A DNA stretch of 33,671 nucleotides from an uncultured Eubacterium sp. (GCA_900552795.1 USBB01000031.1:1-33671), one strand, 5' to 3'. Counted from the stretch's first letter, positions 1 through 8,945 are shown. The notes: generated by a model not told the origin, from the sequence alone. Numbers and translations: made by a program.

Positions 1-159
1 ACATATAATCCTCTAAGTAGTGGATCATGCTTTCAGTATGTATCTCGGAACATTTGCACCGAGAATCCCATATATTCCTGGTGTAAATGTGTAATTAATG
101 CTTTTTAATGCCTGAACAGTACCATACGTTTTGCTTAAGTTTTCTAACTGCAGTTCCAT
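1..159 (-). pseudogene. 5' remnant of an ABC transporter ATPase gene, broken at Walker A
   Basis: Reading leftward from the ATG at 157-159 gives MELQLENLSKTYGTVQALKS and then an N-terminus ending GIYGILGAN, the exact lead-in to a Walker A loop in ABC-2-type ATPases. The expected GAGKST does not follow: the frame continues VPRYILKA and stops near position 28. Another frame stays open after the break (CSEIHTESMIHYLEDYM) to the window edge, so the likely event is an internal deletion joining the 5' end to a later part of the same gene or to another gene. A GGGGGT ribosome site lies a few bases before the ATG, so the start is real. It follows the LytTR regulator gene on the same strand, a common arrangement for peptide or antibiotic-export ABC systems. 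The product would be non-functional. Only the first 159 bases are visible. Confidence 0.
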
Positions 160-305
160 AATTACCCCCATTCTGCAGATACTTCAAAATATACATTACA
201 AAGCTCTGCGATATATTATATTTTGATTCTATAACTTATATATAACTCATTTTCACATATTTTTCCATATATTTTACGCAAACGGCTCTAATAAAACGCG
301 AATGG
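160..305 (-). other. AT-rich gap between the LytTR gene and the ABC remnant, possible promoter
   Basis: This stretch holds no gene. On the minus strand a TATAAT at 215-220 lies 56 bases before the remnant's ATG, without a convincing -35 box. Just upstream, at 230-248, the minus strand carries AGTTATA twice with an 11-base period, loosely resembling LytTR half-sites, but the spacing is not the usual 21 or so, so this is only suggestive. No terminator is evident after the LytTR gene. Confidence 0.
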
Positions 306-1016
306 TTAAAATTTATAATCGCAGCTTTCCTGAACCTCTTTTATCCTTCTTCTGCTGACTGTAAGAATCTCCCCTGTAGACAAACTGACTTTTCCATGTG
401 AAACATCTGATACAAATTTTTTATTAATTAAAACTCCTCTTGAAATCTGTACAAAACCTCTTTCTTTAAGTTTCTTTTCGTACCCTGATAAAGGGCCATG
501 TATAACAACTTCTTTATTATCAATTAAATCTAATATTACACTATGATTACACACTTTTACACTTATAATCCTATATGCTTCAATTGTATATTTATTTTTT
601 CCTACATTAAATATAATAATAGCTTTCTTTTCTTCCCAATACTCTACAATATTAGTCATTGCAATACAAATATCATGATCTATTGTATCTTTGCATATAA
701 ATCCAAGAGGTCTGCAAATAAACGCGTCAACAATGTAATGTCTGTAATTTGTTATATAAACAAGAGCAGCATTCTTATTAAGCTTTTTGAGTTTTCTTGC
801 TATCTCAAAGCCGTTTTCTTCCCCACATTCAATATCAAGAAAATATATATCAATCTTGTCCTTCTCAAAACATTCAAATAATTCCTTGCCCGAACTATAA
901 AAAATACAGGTGCATTGCTCATCAAACGTCTTTAACTCATCAAACTTTCTGCATATAATCTCCCCTGCACGCTGCATATACCTATAGTTGTCGTCACATA
1001 TCCCAAAACGTATCAT
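306..1016 (-). CDS. LytTR-family response regulator (AgrA/ComE-like)
   Basis: A 236-residue two-domain transcription factor. Residues 1-120 or so form a receiver domain: the acidic pair is in GICDDN, the phospho-acceptor Asp is in YFLDIECGEENGFE, and the switch Thr/Lys region is around LVYITNYRHY and FICKDT. Residues 130-236 form a LytTR DNA-binding domain, shown by FNVGKNKYTIEAYRIISVKV and the FVQISRGVLINKKFVSDV block typical of AgrA and ComE. A GAGGGG ribosome site precedes the ATG. No histidine kinase gene is visible; one may lie beyond the left edge. The only same-strand neighbour downstream is the broken ABC ATPase gene, so the usual target or partner system may be decayed. Family is certain; the regulated genes are inferred. 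Confidence 0.
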   Translation of the reverse strand: MIRFGICDDNYRYMQRAGEIICRKFDELKTFDEQCTCIFYSSGKELFECFEKDKIDIYFLDIECGEENGFEIARKLKKLNKNAALVYITNYRHYIVDAFICRPLGFICKDTIDHDICIAMTNIVEYWEEKKAIIIFNVGKNKYTIEAYRIISVKVCNHSVILDLIDNKEVVIHGPLSGYEKKLKERGFVQISRGVLINKKFVSDVSHGKVSLSTGEILTVSRRRIKEVQESCDYKF

Positions 1017-1046
1017 ATAACACCCCTCATCTTTCGATAACTCACT

Positions 1047-1089
1047 ATTTTGTTATTTTATTATATAACAAAATGTAAAACATTTACAA
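1047..1089 (-). promoter_or_regulatory. Promoter with nested dyads upstream of the LytTR regulator gene
   Basis: On the minus strand a TATAAT (1060-1065) and a TTGTAA (1084-1089) are 18 bases apart. A perfect 10-base inverted repeat, ATTTTGTTAT at 1047-1056 and ATAACAAAAT at 1065-1074, brackets the -10 box. A second dyad, TGTAAA-ACA-TTTACA, covers about 1074-1088 between -10 and -35. Dyads over both promoter boxes suggest a repressor or autoregulatory site; which protein binds is unknown. Confidence 0.
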
Positions 1090-1090
1090 C

Positions 1091-1129
1091 AAAAAAATGC
1101 GGAAACTTACCCCTGTAAGCTTCCGCATT
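1091..1129 (-). terminator. Rho-independent terminator after the cytidylate-kinase-like gene
   Basis: A 15-base stem (1096-1110 with 1115-1129, one mismatch) closes a 4-base loop; read on the minus strand it is followed by a run of T (A run at 1091-1097). It sits 19 bases past the stop codon of the gene ending at 1148 and separates it from the LytTR gene. Confidence 0.
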
Positions 1130-1147
1130 AATATTAAAAATTATTAT

Positions 1148-1756
1148 TTACCAGTTTTGTTTGTTGCCTGTTCTTTCTTTTATGTAGCTTTCAAGCATAT
1201 CGGCAGTTCTTTCAATACCAAGTCTGCTGCTGTTTACTGAAATATCATAATTTCTCGAATCTCCCCACTTAACGTCACAATATCTGTTATGGTAGACCTT
1301 TCTTAATAAATCATGTCTGTTCATGATATTTTGTGCTTCTTTTGAAGAGACATTCCTGATTTTCATAATACGCTCATTCTTAACTTCCTTGTCAGCAAGT
1401 ACAAATATCGAAACAAGCCCCTCACAGCCTCTTAAAATTGTCTCTGAGCAGCGTCCTACTATTACAAAAGACTCACCTTTTTTTGCTTTATCCTTTATAA
1501 AATTAAACTGCATCTCAGCAATTGCTTCCTCAGGCGAATTACTGAAACCTCTTACTCTTCTTGACAAAAATACATTATTTGCTTTTTCATCATATTTATT
1601 AAGTACATTGACATCAACGCCTTTTTCTTCTGCTATATGGTCAAGAAGATTTCTGTCATACATAGGCAGTTCAAATCTCTTTGCAAGTATTTCAGCTATT
1701 GCATGACCGCCGCTTCCGTACTCCCTGCCTATGGAAATAATTAACTGTTCTCCCAT
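1148..1756 (-). CDS. Cytidylate kinase-like family protein
   Basis: A 202-residue cytosolic P-loop protein. The N-terminus IISIGREYGSGGHAIAEILA carries the nucleotide-binding loop (GREYGSGG), followed by YDRNLLDHIAEEKGV, FVIVGRCSETIL and a NRYCDVKWGDSRNYDISVNS segment. This is the pattern of the cytidylate-kinase-like family of Firmicutes, which is shorter and more divergent than housekeeping Cmk. The true substrate is not established for the family, so dCMP/CMP phosphorylation is only a presumption. GAGGTG precedes the ATG. It lies 24 bases after the permease gene (stop at 1781) on the same strand and is probably cotranscribed; a strong terminator follows. Confidence 0.
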   Translation of the reverse strand: MGEQLIISIGREYGSGGHAIAEILAKRFELPMYDRNLLDHIAEEKGVDVNVLNKYDEKANNVFLSRRVRGFSNSPEEAIAEMQFNFIKDKAKKGESFVIVGRCSETILRGCEGLVSIFVLADKEVKNERIMKIRNVSSKEAQNIMNRHDLLRKVYHNRYCDVKWGDSRNYDISVNSSRLGIERTADMLESYIKERTGNKQNW

Positions 1757-1780
1757 GTTTTCACCTCACTTTTCCATTCT

Positions 1781-3136
1781 TTAGAAATACCTCACAAATA
1801 TACATATTGTAGATATTACCAAGACCAAAATTGTCGCAGGAACTATCTTTAAGCAATAACGTCCCCATCCTATAGGATGTCCTGACTTTGCTGCCACAGA
1901 AGTACCAACAACATTAGCTGATGCACCTATAGGTGTTGCACTTCCACCGATATCCGTACCTATTGACAATGACCATGATAATACTTCAAGGCTTACACCC
2001 TGTGACTCTGAAAGCATCTTTATAATAGGTATCATAGTTGCAGCAAATGGAATATTATCAACAAATGCACTTGCTATTGCAGAACCCCAGACAATAATGA
2101 TTATCATAAGCTTTGCATTACCGCCGCTTATCTTACCTATTGCCGATGCCACTACCTTAAGGATTCCTGTCTGCTCAAGACCTCCGACAACTATAAAAAG
2201 TCCTACAAAGAAAAGTAATGTCTTATAATCCACCTTGCTTATAATCTCTTTCACATGCTTAAGTGATGTAAGTATAGTTGCAAGAGCTATAAACGTACCT
2301 ATAAAAGCGACTGTAAGACCTGTCTGTGCATGTGTTACAAGCATAACTACCGCACAAAGAAAAATTACAGTACTTATTATAAATCCTTTTCTGTCTGTAA
2401 TCGCATCTTTAGGATCAGGAAGTGTTGACAAATCAATCTGCTCTTTTGATGATGATGTAAGCTCTTTCCTGAATGCAAAGAAAAAGTAAATCAAAGTAAA
2501 GACTAATGAAATACCTGCAATAACACCTGTATTCAAGATGAAATCAGCAAATGAATATCCAAGAGATGTACCAATAATTATATTTGGAGGATCTCCGCAC
2601 ATTGTAGCCGAACCGCCTAAATTTGCCATGAAAATCTCTGCCAGAATCATAGGTACAGGATTAAATTTAAGCAGTCTTGACAATTCAACCGTTACAGCTG
2701 CAAGGAACAATATAACAGTAATACTGTCAATAAACATTGCAAGAAATGCCGACATAATCATAAATGTGATAAATACAGGAATCACCTTATAATTTACAAG
2801 CTTTGCAATTCTCATGCACAGCCATCTGAAGAACCCGACTCTCGCCATTCCTTCAACCATTACCATCATGCCTGCTATAAATATAATTGTTGCCCAGTTA
2901 ATACCGCTTGTTGATTCACCTGCCTCTCCGGCCTGATACCAAAACTCTGGTGTGAATATGCTGTGTATATTAAGCGTCTCTATTATTGCGCCCCAGCTTT
3001 TCATACACACACCGAATACCAAAACAAGTGTCAATGCACCGCATGCCAACGTCACATAATGTCTCTCAATCTTGTCTATCACAATCAGCAAAAACATTGA
3101 TACAAAAATTGTGACAGCTAAAATTTGTGCTATCAT
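1781..3136 (-). CDS. ArsB/NhaD-type ion transporter (SLC13-like permease)
   Basis: A polytopic inner-membrane protein of 451 residues in the ion transporter superfamily (arsenite/Na+-H+/citrate permeases). About 11 hydrophobic segments are visible. The duplicated hairpin signature appears twice: IFMANLGGSATMCGDPPNIIIGT in the first half and LSIGTDIGGSATPIGASANVVG in the second, which form the substrate and cation site in the family. The frame opens nine codons earlier, but the start is set at 3136 because GTGAGG lies at good distance before that ATG. An upstream promoter is listed separately. Substrate cannot be read from sequence: arsenite, Na+/H+ exchange or a dicarboxylate are all possible, and no ars genes are nearby. 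The cytidylate-kinase-like gene follows in the same transcript. Confidence 0.
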   Translation of the reverse strand: MIAQILAVTIFVSMFLLIVIDKIERHYVTLACGALTLVLVFGVCMKSWGAIIETLNIHSIFTPEFWYQAGEAGESTSGINWATIIFIAGMMVMVEGMARVGFFRWLCMRIAKLVNYKVIPVFITFMIMSAFLAMFIDSITVILFLAAVTVELSRLLKFNPVPMILAEIFMANLGGSATMCGDPPNIIIGTSLGYSFADFILNTGVIAGISLVFTLIYFFFAFRKELTSSSKEQIDLSTLPDPKDAITDRKGFIISTVIFLCAVVMLVTHAQTGLTVAFIGTFIALATILTSLKHVKEIISKVDYKTLLFFVGLFIVVGGLEQTGILKVVASAIGKISGGNAKLMIIIIVWGSAIASAFVDNIPFAATMIPIIKMLSESQGVSLEVLSWSLSIGTDIGGSATPIGASANVVGTSVAAKSGHPIGWGRYCLKIVPATILVLVISTICIFVRYF

Positions 3137-3192
3137 CCTTACTACCTCACTCTCTTCGTCCAAAAGTACATGTACTGTTTTAAAACTAATAC

Positions 3193-3221
3193 AGCATAAA
3201 CCTTTTATAATAATTATTCAA
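3193..3221 (-). promoter_or_regulatory. Candidate promoter for the ArsB/NhaD-type transporter gene
   Basis: Minus-strand TTGAAT (3216-3221) and TATGCT (3193-3198) are separated by 17 bases and point at the gene starting at 3136. A perfect 12-base palindrome, AGTACATGTACT at 3165-3176, lies in the resulting 5' leader and could be an operator. Confidence 0.
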
Positions 3222-3260
3222 GAGAAAAATGGTAAAGAAATGTATCTTTAGATGAACAAT

Positions 3261-4250
3261 TTAAATGAACAAAAGAGCCATTATAGGGATTGTAATAACA
3301 GACGCTAACGTAGTAATAAACGTTCCCTGCGCCATGAGCTTTTCATCACCGCCATACTCAAGACACAGCATAGTGCCGTTTGTAGCAACCGGCATGGCCG
3401 CAGTAATAACACATACACCTAAAAGAAGCTGCTCCTTTACAAACATTCCGAATACAAAATATGTCAGAAGCGGCACAATTATAAGCTTTAACAATGCAAA
3501 AATATAAACACGCACATTGCCAAACATTTCTTTTGCCGGCATATCTGCAAGTGATGAACCTATAATCATCAAGGCAGCCGGTGTTGTAACTGAGCCTATT
3601 ATATCACATGTCTCACCGATAAGTAAGGGACCCTTATAGTTGCATAAAGCCATAATTATCGCTATAACCGAGGCGATCATACATGGTGTAAGAAATGTTT
3701 TAAAAGATATGCCCGTTTTTTGTACATTTCCTGCCTTTTTCTTTTTAAGAATCTTATCTTCTGCAGTCTTATCTGCTGAAGTCTGCTTTCCTGCACTCGC
3801 CTTTATAAAAGATACCCCCACAGAATAGGCAAGCAGATTAAACGGAAGATTAAATACACTTGTATAAAAAATCGCACCATCACCGAAAATGGCCTGAGTA
3901 ACAGGATAACCTATAAATGCAACATTTCCGAAAACTATCATAAATCTGTAAATATCAATCTGACTGTTCTTAACCCTCAAAATCCACGGAACAATTAACG
4001 CAGCCACAAAAAAAACAATATAGCTTGACATTGCGACAAGCATAAGCATCAATATCTGCCTTACATTTGGAAGATTATCCTGCATCATTACCGATGCAAG
4101 AATTGTACATGGAAGCGTTACATTAAGGACCAGTTTAGACACCCTCATTCTTGAATCTTTATCGAATATACCGGCCTTGCACGAAACAAAACCGATTATT
4201 ATTATCAAAAAAAGCACAATCATCTTATATAAAACCGAAATAAAATTCAT
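3261..4250 (-). CDS. AEC family (auxin efflux carrier-like) transporter
   Basis: A 329-residue membrane protein with about ten hydrophobic segments in two halves separated by a lysine-rich cytoplasmic loop (KTAEDKILKKKKAGNVQKTG, about residues 163-182). The N-half motif SKLVLNVTLPCTILASVM and the C-half block PAALMIIGSSLADMP...AMPVATNGTMLCLEYGGD match the AEC family (MleP/MdcF-like), bacterial members of which move malate, malonate or other organic anions. Substrate is unknown here. It starts 18 bases after the stop of the HAD phosphatase gene and is probably cotranscribed. AAGGGA precedes the ATG at a rather long distance. No clear terminator follows. Confidence 0.
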   Translation of the reverse strand: MNFISVLYKMIVLFLIIIIGFVSCKAGIFDKDSRMRVSKLVLNVTLPCTILASVMMQDNLPNVRQILMLMLVAMSSYIVFFVAALIVPWILRVKNSQIDIYRFMIVFGNVAFIGYPVTQAIFGDGAIFYTSVFNLPFNLLAYSVGVSFIKASAGKQTSADKTAEDKILKKKKAGNVQKTGISFKTFLTPCMIASVIAIIMALCNYKGPLLIGETCDIIGSVTTPAALMIIGSSLADMPAKEMFGNVRVYIFALLKLIIVPLLTYFVFGMFVKEQLLLGVCVITAAMPVATNGTMLCLEYGGDEKLMAQGTFITTLASVITIPIMALLFI

Positions 4251-4268
4251 ATCTGTATATTCCCTTTC

Positions 4269-4955
4269 TTAATCTTCGCTTAAAATTAATTCTGCCACCA
4301 TAGCCGGAGTATCTGCAATATAATCAGCGCATGCTTCCTCAAGCTCATTTTCCTCTGCGTATCCGAACCTTACGCCTATAACCTCTATGCCTGCCTCATG
4401 CGCACCGAATATATCATTGTTTCTGTCACCTACCATTAGTGCGTCAGCCTTAAGTTCAGCCATAGTTTTTATATCTGTATCAGAGTTATTCATAAGGCGG
4501 GCAAACACCTCCTCAATAACTTCATTTTTAAATTTTCTTGTTCCGTCAAGCTCACTGCCTGTAATCACAGTAAAATATTTTGACAGACCGAAATGTTCTA
4601 TAATTCTTACAGCAAAAACTTCAGGCTTACATGTGGCTACAGCAAGCACTTTGCCCGCTTTGCACAACTTTTCAAGACAAGGTATAATTCCATCTATAAC
4701 TTCATTTTCAAAAATCCCCTTGTCCTTATATCTCTCCCTGTACTTTTCTATAGCCTTTTTGGCCTCTTCTCCTTCTATGCCATGAAATTTCTTAAGGCTT
4801 ACGTCAAGCGGAGGACCAATATAACACTGCAGCCTGTCAATATCAGGCTCCTCCACTCCAACACTTTTAAGTGCATACTGCACACTCTTTGTAATTCCTT
4901 CCTTTGAATCAGTCAGTGTACCGTCCAAATCAAATAAAATGTATTTCTTTTCCAT
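4269..4955 (-). CDS. HAD hydrolase, phosphoglycolate-phosphatase-like
   Basis: A 228-residue soluble phosphatase of the haloacid dehalogenase superfamily. Motif I is LFDLDGTLTDS (nucleophile and general acid Asp), motif II is AVATCKPE, motif III Lys is in GTRKFKNE, and motif IV is ALMVGDRNND. The helical cap after motif I is of the C1 type shared with Gph and PpaX. The segment KFHGIEGEEAKKAIEKYRE is cap. Many relatives hydrolyse phosphoglycolate or pyrophosphate, but the substrate cannot be assigned. It is first of a two-gene unit with the AEC permease. Confidence 0.
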   Translation of the reverse strand: MEKKYILFDLDGTLTDSKEGITKSVQYALKSVGVEEPDIDRLQCYIGPPLDVSLKKFHGIEGEEAKKAIEKYRERYKDKGIFENEVIDGIIPCLEKLCKAGKVLAVATCKPEVFAVRIIEHFGLSKYFTVITGSELDGTRKFKNEVIEEVFARLMNNSDTDIKTMAELKADALMVGDRNNDIFGAHEAGIEVIGVRFGYAEENELEEACADYIADTPAMVAELILSED

Positions 4956-5041
4956 AACTTATCCTGCCCCTGTATATTTTCTCTAAAGTCTGCTCTTATA
5001 TTATTTCCGCAATTTCTGTATTTATCTGTATATATCTATAA

Positions 5042-5710
5042 TTATAACGATATAAGCTTCTTATAATTATCAATATATATATCTGCAATATTTATTATAT
5101 TATCCTTATCACAAAGCGAAGCTTCATCCTCAACTGCCACGGTGAAAAATCCTCCATTTTTTGCACCTTCTACACCTCGCAGTATATCTTCATACACCAC
5201 ACACCCCGATATATCGGCGTGGCTTTTTTGCGCCGCTTTAATATATACATCTGGAAATCCTTTACCTCTATAAACCTCATCTGTCTGCGTAAAATTATCA
5301 AACAAATCATACACTCCGTTTCTTATAAGGCAGCTTTCATAAAGCGACCTGTCAGAAGACGTTGCGACTGAAAGCTTTATTCCACGCAGCTTTAATTCTT
5401 TAAGATACTCTTTTGCGTAAGGCTTTAATACTATTTCCTCAGCATATGATTTGAGTGCCATTCTGTACCATTCATCGGCTACATCCTCCGGTCTTTCTGG
5501 GAGATTAAAATGTTTCACCGTAAATTCCGAACCTGTCTTAAAATTATGCGTTTTAATAACTTCCAAAAATTCCCGGGTGGGCTCTATATTTCTTTTCTCA
5601 AGAAAACGTTCATCTATTTCAGCCCAAATCCCCGTAGAATTAAGAAGTGTGCCATCTAAATCAAAGATGGCACATTCAAAATCAAAATTTCTTAATTTCT
5701 CTAAATTCAC
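5042..5710 (-). CDS. HAD hydrolase, beta-phosphoglucomutase-like
   Basis: A 222-residue HAD-superfamily enzyme. Motif I is AIFDLDGTLLNSTGIWAEID, motif II SVATSSDR, motif III Lys in RGKGFPDVY and motif IV CVVYEDILRG, where a single acidic ED pair replaces the usual GD..D, as in beta-phosphoglucomutase and sugar-phosphatase relatives. The start is a GTG that overlaps the stop of the upstream foldase gene by one base (TAGTG), with AAGGAG shortly before it, so translation is probably coupled. Likely a phosphosugar phosphatase or mutase; substrate not determinable. Last gene of the nadE operon. Confidence 0.
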   Translation of the reverse strand: MNLEKLRNFDFECAIFDLDGTLLNSTGIWAEIDERFLEKRNIEPTREFLEVIKTHNFKTGSEFTVKHFNLPERPEDVADEWYRMALKSYAEEIVLKPYAKEYLKELKLRGIKLSVATSSDRSLYESCLIRNGVYDLFDNFTQTDEVYRGKGFPDVYIKAAQKSHADISGCVVYEDILRGVEGAKNGGFFTVAVEDEASLCDKDNIINIADIYIDNYKKLISL

Positions 5711-6912
5711 TATTTAAGCTCCTTAATTCTGTGAGCTTTATCCTCAACCGTTATTGCATCAGTATATGGCTTAATAAACTCACTATACCTGTCTGAAACT
5801 ATTTTTGAAGAGATAACCTCGTCATTATCTTCATCATATCCTCTGTCAATGAAATACAAAACAACATATCTGCTGTTAGTCTTATCTTCAAGTGCAATTA
5901 TATCGCCTTTCTTTCGTTCAGCAGCAAAAAGCCACTTACCGATATCCTCACTTACGCTTGACTTAAGCGCATCTTTCTTAAGTGATGCATCCTTATCATC
6001 GTAAACCGACGGATCATCTGATGTTGTGTATTCCTTACACAGACTTGCAAACTTATCTTCACTGTCTACGAGTGATACCATCTCATCAGCCTTTGCCTTT
6101 GCAGCAGCCAAAGCTTCCTCATTATCTTCAACTTCTGCCTTTATCTCAAGACTTCTGTATGTAACATCATCATAATCATCTTTATTCTTTTCGTAGAATT
6201 CTTCTACCTCTTCGTCAGATGGCTTATAATCTTCCATAAGCTGTTCCTGATATGCAGCAGCTTTCAGATATTCGAATACATATTCCTCAATACTGCTCGC
6301 TGTTGCATATTTTCCGAATGTGAGCTTATAATACTCTTTTTCCGAAACCTCAGATTCCTCTGCATATTTTTTTACATTGCTCTTAAATTCCTCATAATCG
6401 GCATCCTGAGTTTCATAATTAAAGCCCTTTTCATCGGCTGCCTTTATAAGTGCCTTGTATTCTTTTAAAGTATCAAGACCTGTCTTTGCAAAATAATCAA
6501 ACCATGTATAACCCTTGTCCTTATCATATATCTGGCTTGAATCACTCTTAGTTCTGTCATATCCCATATATGACTTGAAATAATCGCCATATGTCATTGT
6601 ATCAAAAAGAGGCTGATTTAAAATATTATTCTTCGCCATTGAATAATAAAAATCATATTCTATCTGATTAACATTCTGGCCGTCTACAACTATATAATTC
6701 TTGTAAACTCTGTTAAAATGTGACCACGTAAAATATCCGCCTGCTATAACTGCTATGGCAGCTATAACTGCAAGCACAGAAACCGTTATCTTTCTATTTC
6801 TTGCATCAGCTTTCTTTTCAGCTTCTCTTTTCTGAACCTTTTTATCATATTTTGTTACAATATTACCGTCAGTGTTATTAAGCACCGCTTTATTTCCCTT
6901 ATTCTTAGACAT
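5710..6912 (-). CDS. Membrane-anchored PpiC/SurA-like peptidyl-prolyl isomerase
   Basis: A 400-residue extracytoplasmic foldase. A strongly basic cytoplasmic head (residues 1-45, rich in Lys) is followed by one transmembrane segment (about 46-67, ITVSVLAVIAAIAVIAGGYF). There is no lipobox, so it is a signal-anchored protein rather than a PrsA-type lipoprotein. The outer part begins YIVVDGQNVNQIEYDFYYSM, a SurA-N-like chaperone start, then long acidic helices, and a parvulin-like region at about 250-365 (VTYRSLEIKAEVEDNEEALA...KFASLCKEYTTSDD...GDIIALEDKTNSRYVVLYFI). The parvulin core is degenerate, so isomerase activity is uncertain and chaperone function is likelier. GAGGT precedes the ATG. 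It lies between nadE (28 bases upstream) and a HAD gene that overlaps its stop. Confidence 0.
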   Translation of the reverse strand: MSKNKGNKAVLNNTDGNIVTKYDKKVQKREAEKKADARNRKITVSVLAVIAAIAVIAGGYFTWSHFNRVYKNYIVVDGQNVNQIEYDFYYSMAKNNILNQPLFDTMTYGDYFKSYMGYDRTKSDSSQIYDKDKGYTWFDYFAKTGLDTLKEYKALIKAADEKGFNYETQDADYEEFKSNVKKYAEESEVSEKEYYKLTFGKYATASSIEEYVFEYLKAAAYQEQLMEDYKPSDEEVEEFYEKNKDDYDDVTYRSLEIKAEVEDNEEALAAAKAKADEMVSLVDSEDKFASLCKEYTTSDDPSVYDDKDASLKKDALKSSVSEDIGKWLFAAERKKGDIIALEDKTNSRYVVLYFIDRGYDEDNDEVISSKIVSDRYSEFIKPYTDAITVEDKAHRIKELK

Positions 6913-6939
6913 ATTTTACCTCTTCTTTTTATTCTTTAA

Positions 6940-8913
6940 TTAGATTATGGTGTCAAATTTATATTTTTCTTTTATTTCATCAAGCTCATGCATCCACAAA
7001 TCAGCACATGCATCGCTTGGCATTCTTAAATCACCTCTCGGCGAAACAGCTACTGACCCGACTTTTGGCCCATCCGGCAGGCATGAACGCTTAAACTGCT
7101 GTGAAAAGAACCGCCACGTAAATGTTCTCTGCCATTTATATATAACAGCTTCATCATATATTCCATCAAAAGCCAGCTTTGCCATTCTAAAAAGCTTTTC
7201 CGGTCTTACGCCGAATCTAAGCATATGATACATAAAGAAATCATGCAGTTCATATGGGCCAACCAGATCCTCTGTCTTTTGTGCAATCGTACCATCCTGC
7301 TGCGGCGGAAGCAGCTCAGGGCTTACAGGGGTATCAAGAATATCTTCCAAAATATCCGACAGCTTTTTATCACCGCATATATCTGCGTAATACTTTACAA
7401 GGTGTCTGACAAGCGTTTTGGGAACAGAAGAATTAACTCCATACATTGACATGTGGTCTCCGTTATATGTCGCCCATCCCAACGCAAGCTCCGACATATC
7501 CCCAGTTCCTATAACCATTCCATTTGTCTGATTTGCAATATCCATAAGTATCTGAGTACGTTCTCTTGCCTGACTATTTTCATATGTCACATCATGTATA
7601 TTCTCATCATGACCTATATCTTTAAAATGTATTTTTACAGATTCTTTTATATTTATTTCTCTAAGTGTACATCCAAGCATTTTCGTAAGCTCACAAGCAT
7701 TATTATATGTCCTGTCCGTTGTTCCGAAACACGGCATGGTCACACATATAATAAACTTTCTGTCATATGATAACAAATCAAAAGCCCTTACCGTAACAAG
7801 CAGAGCAAGCGTTGAATCAAGTCCCCCTGAAATTCCTAAGACTGCACTCTTACAGCCTGTATGGCTCAAACGTTTTTTTAAACCATATGTCTGTATATTA
7901 AGAATATCCTCACATCTTTGATTTCGCTTAATTTTATCCTGCGGAACAAAAGGTGATTTATCAAATTTTCTTATAAGCTCTATATCCTCAATATCTGTCG
8001 TAAACGGCACATGTGTATAATCAAAAGCATGTTCATTATGCTTTCCGTATTCTTCACTTGCAGACACAAAAGTAGTCATTTTCGCGCGCTCACTGCGAAG
8101 CCTGTCCAAATCTATATCCGCATATATTGTTTCATTCTCAAAAAGCTGTGATTCTGCAAGTATATTTCCATTCTCACATATAAGATTGTGCCCGCCAAAA
8201 ACCAAATCCTGCGTTGACTCTCCCTCGCCTGACGAAGCATAAACATATGCTGATACAAGCCTTGCTGACTGTCCGCTCACAAGCTGCTGCCTGTATTTTT
8301 TCTTTCCTACTGTTTCGTTGCTTGCTGAACAGTTAACGAGCAACGTTGCTCCATTCATTGCAAGTTCGCTGCTTGGCGGCTGCGGTGTCCACAAATCCTC
8401 ACAGATTTCCGCACCTATTACAAGCTGAGGCATATTAACACATGTAAAAAGCATTTTTGCACCTAACGGAACGCTGTAACCGTCAAAATCGACATTTACA
8501 CACTTATCAAACCCCGGTGTAAATTGTCTTCTTTCGTAAAACTCCCCATAATTCGGAAGTGACCTCTTAGGTACAAAGCCTAATAATTTCCCATCACACA
8601 CTGCTGCTGCCACATTATAAAGCTTTCCACTATATTCATAAGGCAGTCCCACAAATGAAATCATGCCTTTTAACGCAGCCGAATGTCTGATTATTCTTTT
8701 TAACCCCTCCAATGCTGCTGTAAGCAGAATTTCATGCAAAAATAAATCATTGCATGTATAACCTGTTATACACAGCTCAGGAAATACAACAACCTTGGCT
8801 TTTTTATCATAAGCCTGTGTCATAATCTCTATTATCCTGTCTGTATTATACCGGCAATCTGCAACGCGAATCAGCGGCGTAGCTGCAGCCACCCTTATAT
8901 ATCCATGTTTCAT
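6940..8913 (-). CDS. nadE: Glutamine-dependent NAD+ synthetase
   Basis: A 657-residue two-domain enzyme that converts deamido-NAD+ to NAD+ using ATP and glutamine-derived ammonia, the last step of NAD synthesis. The N-terminal nitrilase-type glutaminase (about 1-300) shows its Glu in VVFPELCITGYTCND, its Lys in VPKRSLPNYGEFYE and its Cys in GAEICEDLWTP. The C-terminal synthetase (about 340-650) has the PP-loop GISGGLDSTLAL and the NAD-site block GTGDMSELALGWATYNGDHM. Length is normal for the fused form. GGAG lies five bases before the ATG. It heads an operon with the foldase and HAD genes from the promoter listed upstream. Confidence 0.
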   Translation of the reverse strand: MKHGYIRVAAATPLIRVADCRYNTDRIIEIMTQAYDKKAKVVVFPELCITGYTCNDLFLHEILLTAALEGLKRIIRHSAALKGMISFVGLPYEYSGKLYNVAAAVCDGKLLGFVPKRSLPNYGEFYERRQFTPGFDKCVNVDFDGYSVPLGAKMLFTCVNMPQLVIGAEICEDLWTPQPPSSELAMNGATLLVNCSASNETVGKKKYRQQLVSGQSARLVSAYVYASSGEGESTQDLVFGGHNLICENGNILAESQLFENETIYADIDLDRLRSERAKMTTFVSASEEYGKHNEHAFDYTHVPFTTDIEDIELIRKFDKSPFVPQDKIKRNQRCEDILNIQTYGLKKRLSHTGCKSAVLGISGGLDSTLALLVTVRAFDLLSYDRKFIICVTMPCFGTTDRTYNNACELTKMLGCTLREINIKESVKIHFKDIGHDENIHDVTYENSQARERTQILMDIANQTNGMVIGTGDMSELALGWATYNGDHMSMYGVNSSVPKTLVRHLVKYYADICGDKKLSDILEDILDTPVSPELLPPQQDGTIAQKTEDLVGPYELHDFFMYHMLRFGVRPEKLFRMAKLAFDGIYDEAVIYKWQRTFTWRFFSQQFKRSCLPDGPKVGSVAVSPRGDLRMPSDACADLWMHELDEIKEKYKFDTII

Positions 8914-8945
8914 AACTGCTCCAATCTTAAATTATGTTCGCGTAC

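Noticed and set aside
230..248. LytTR binding repeats (AGTTATA twice on the minus strand) before the ABC remnant.
   Set aside because: The repeat period is 11 bases rather than about 21 and the sequence is simple AT-rich DNA.
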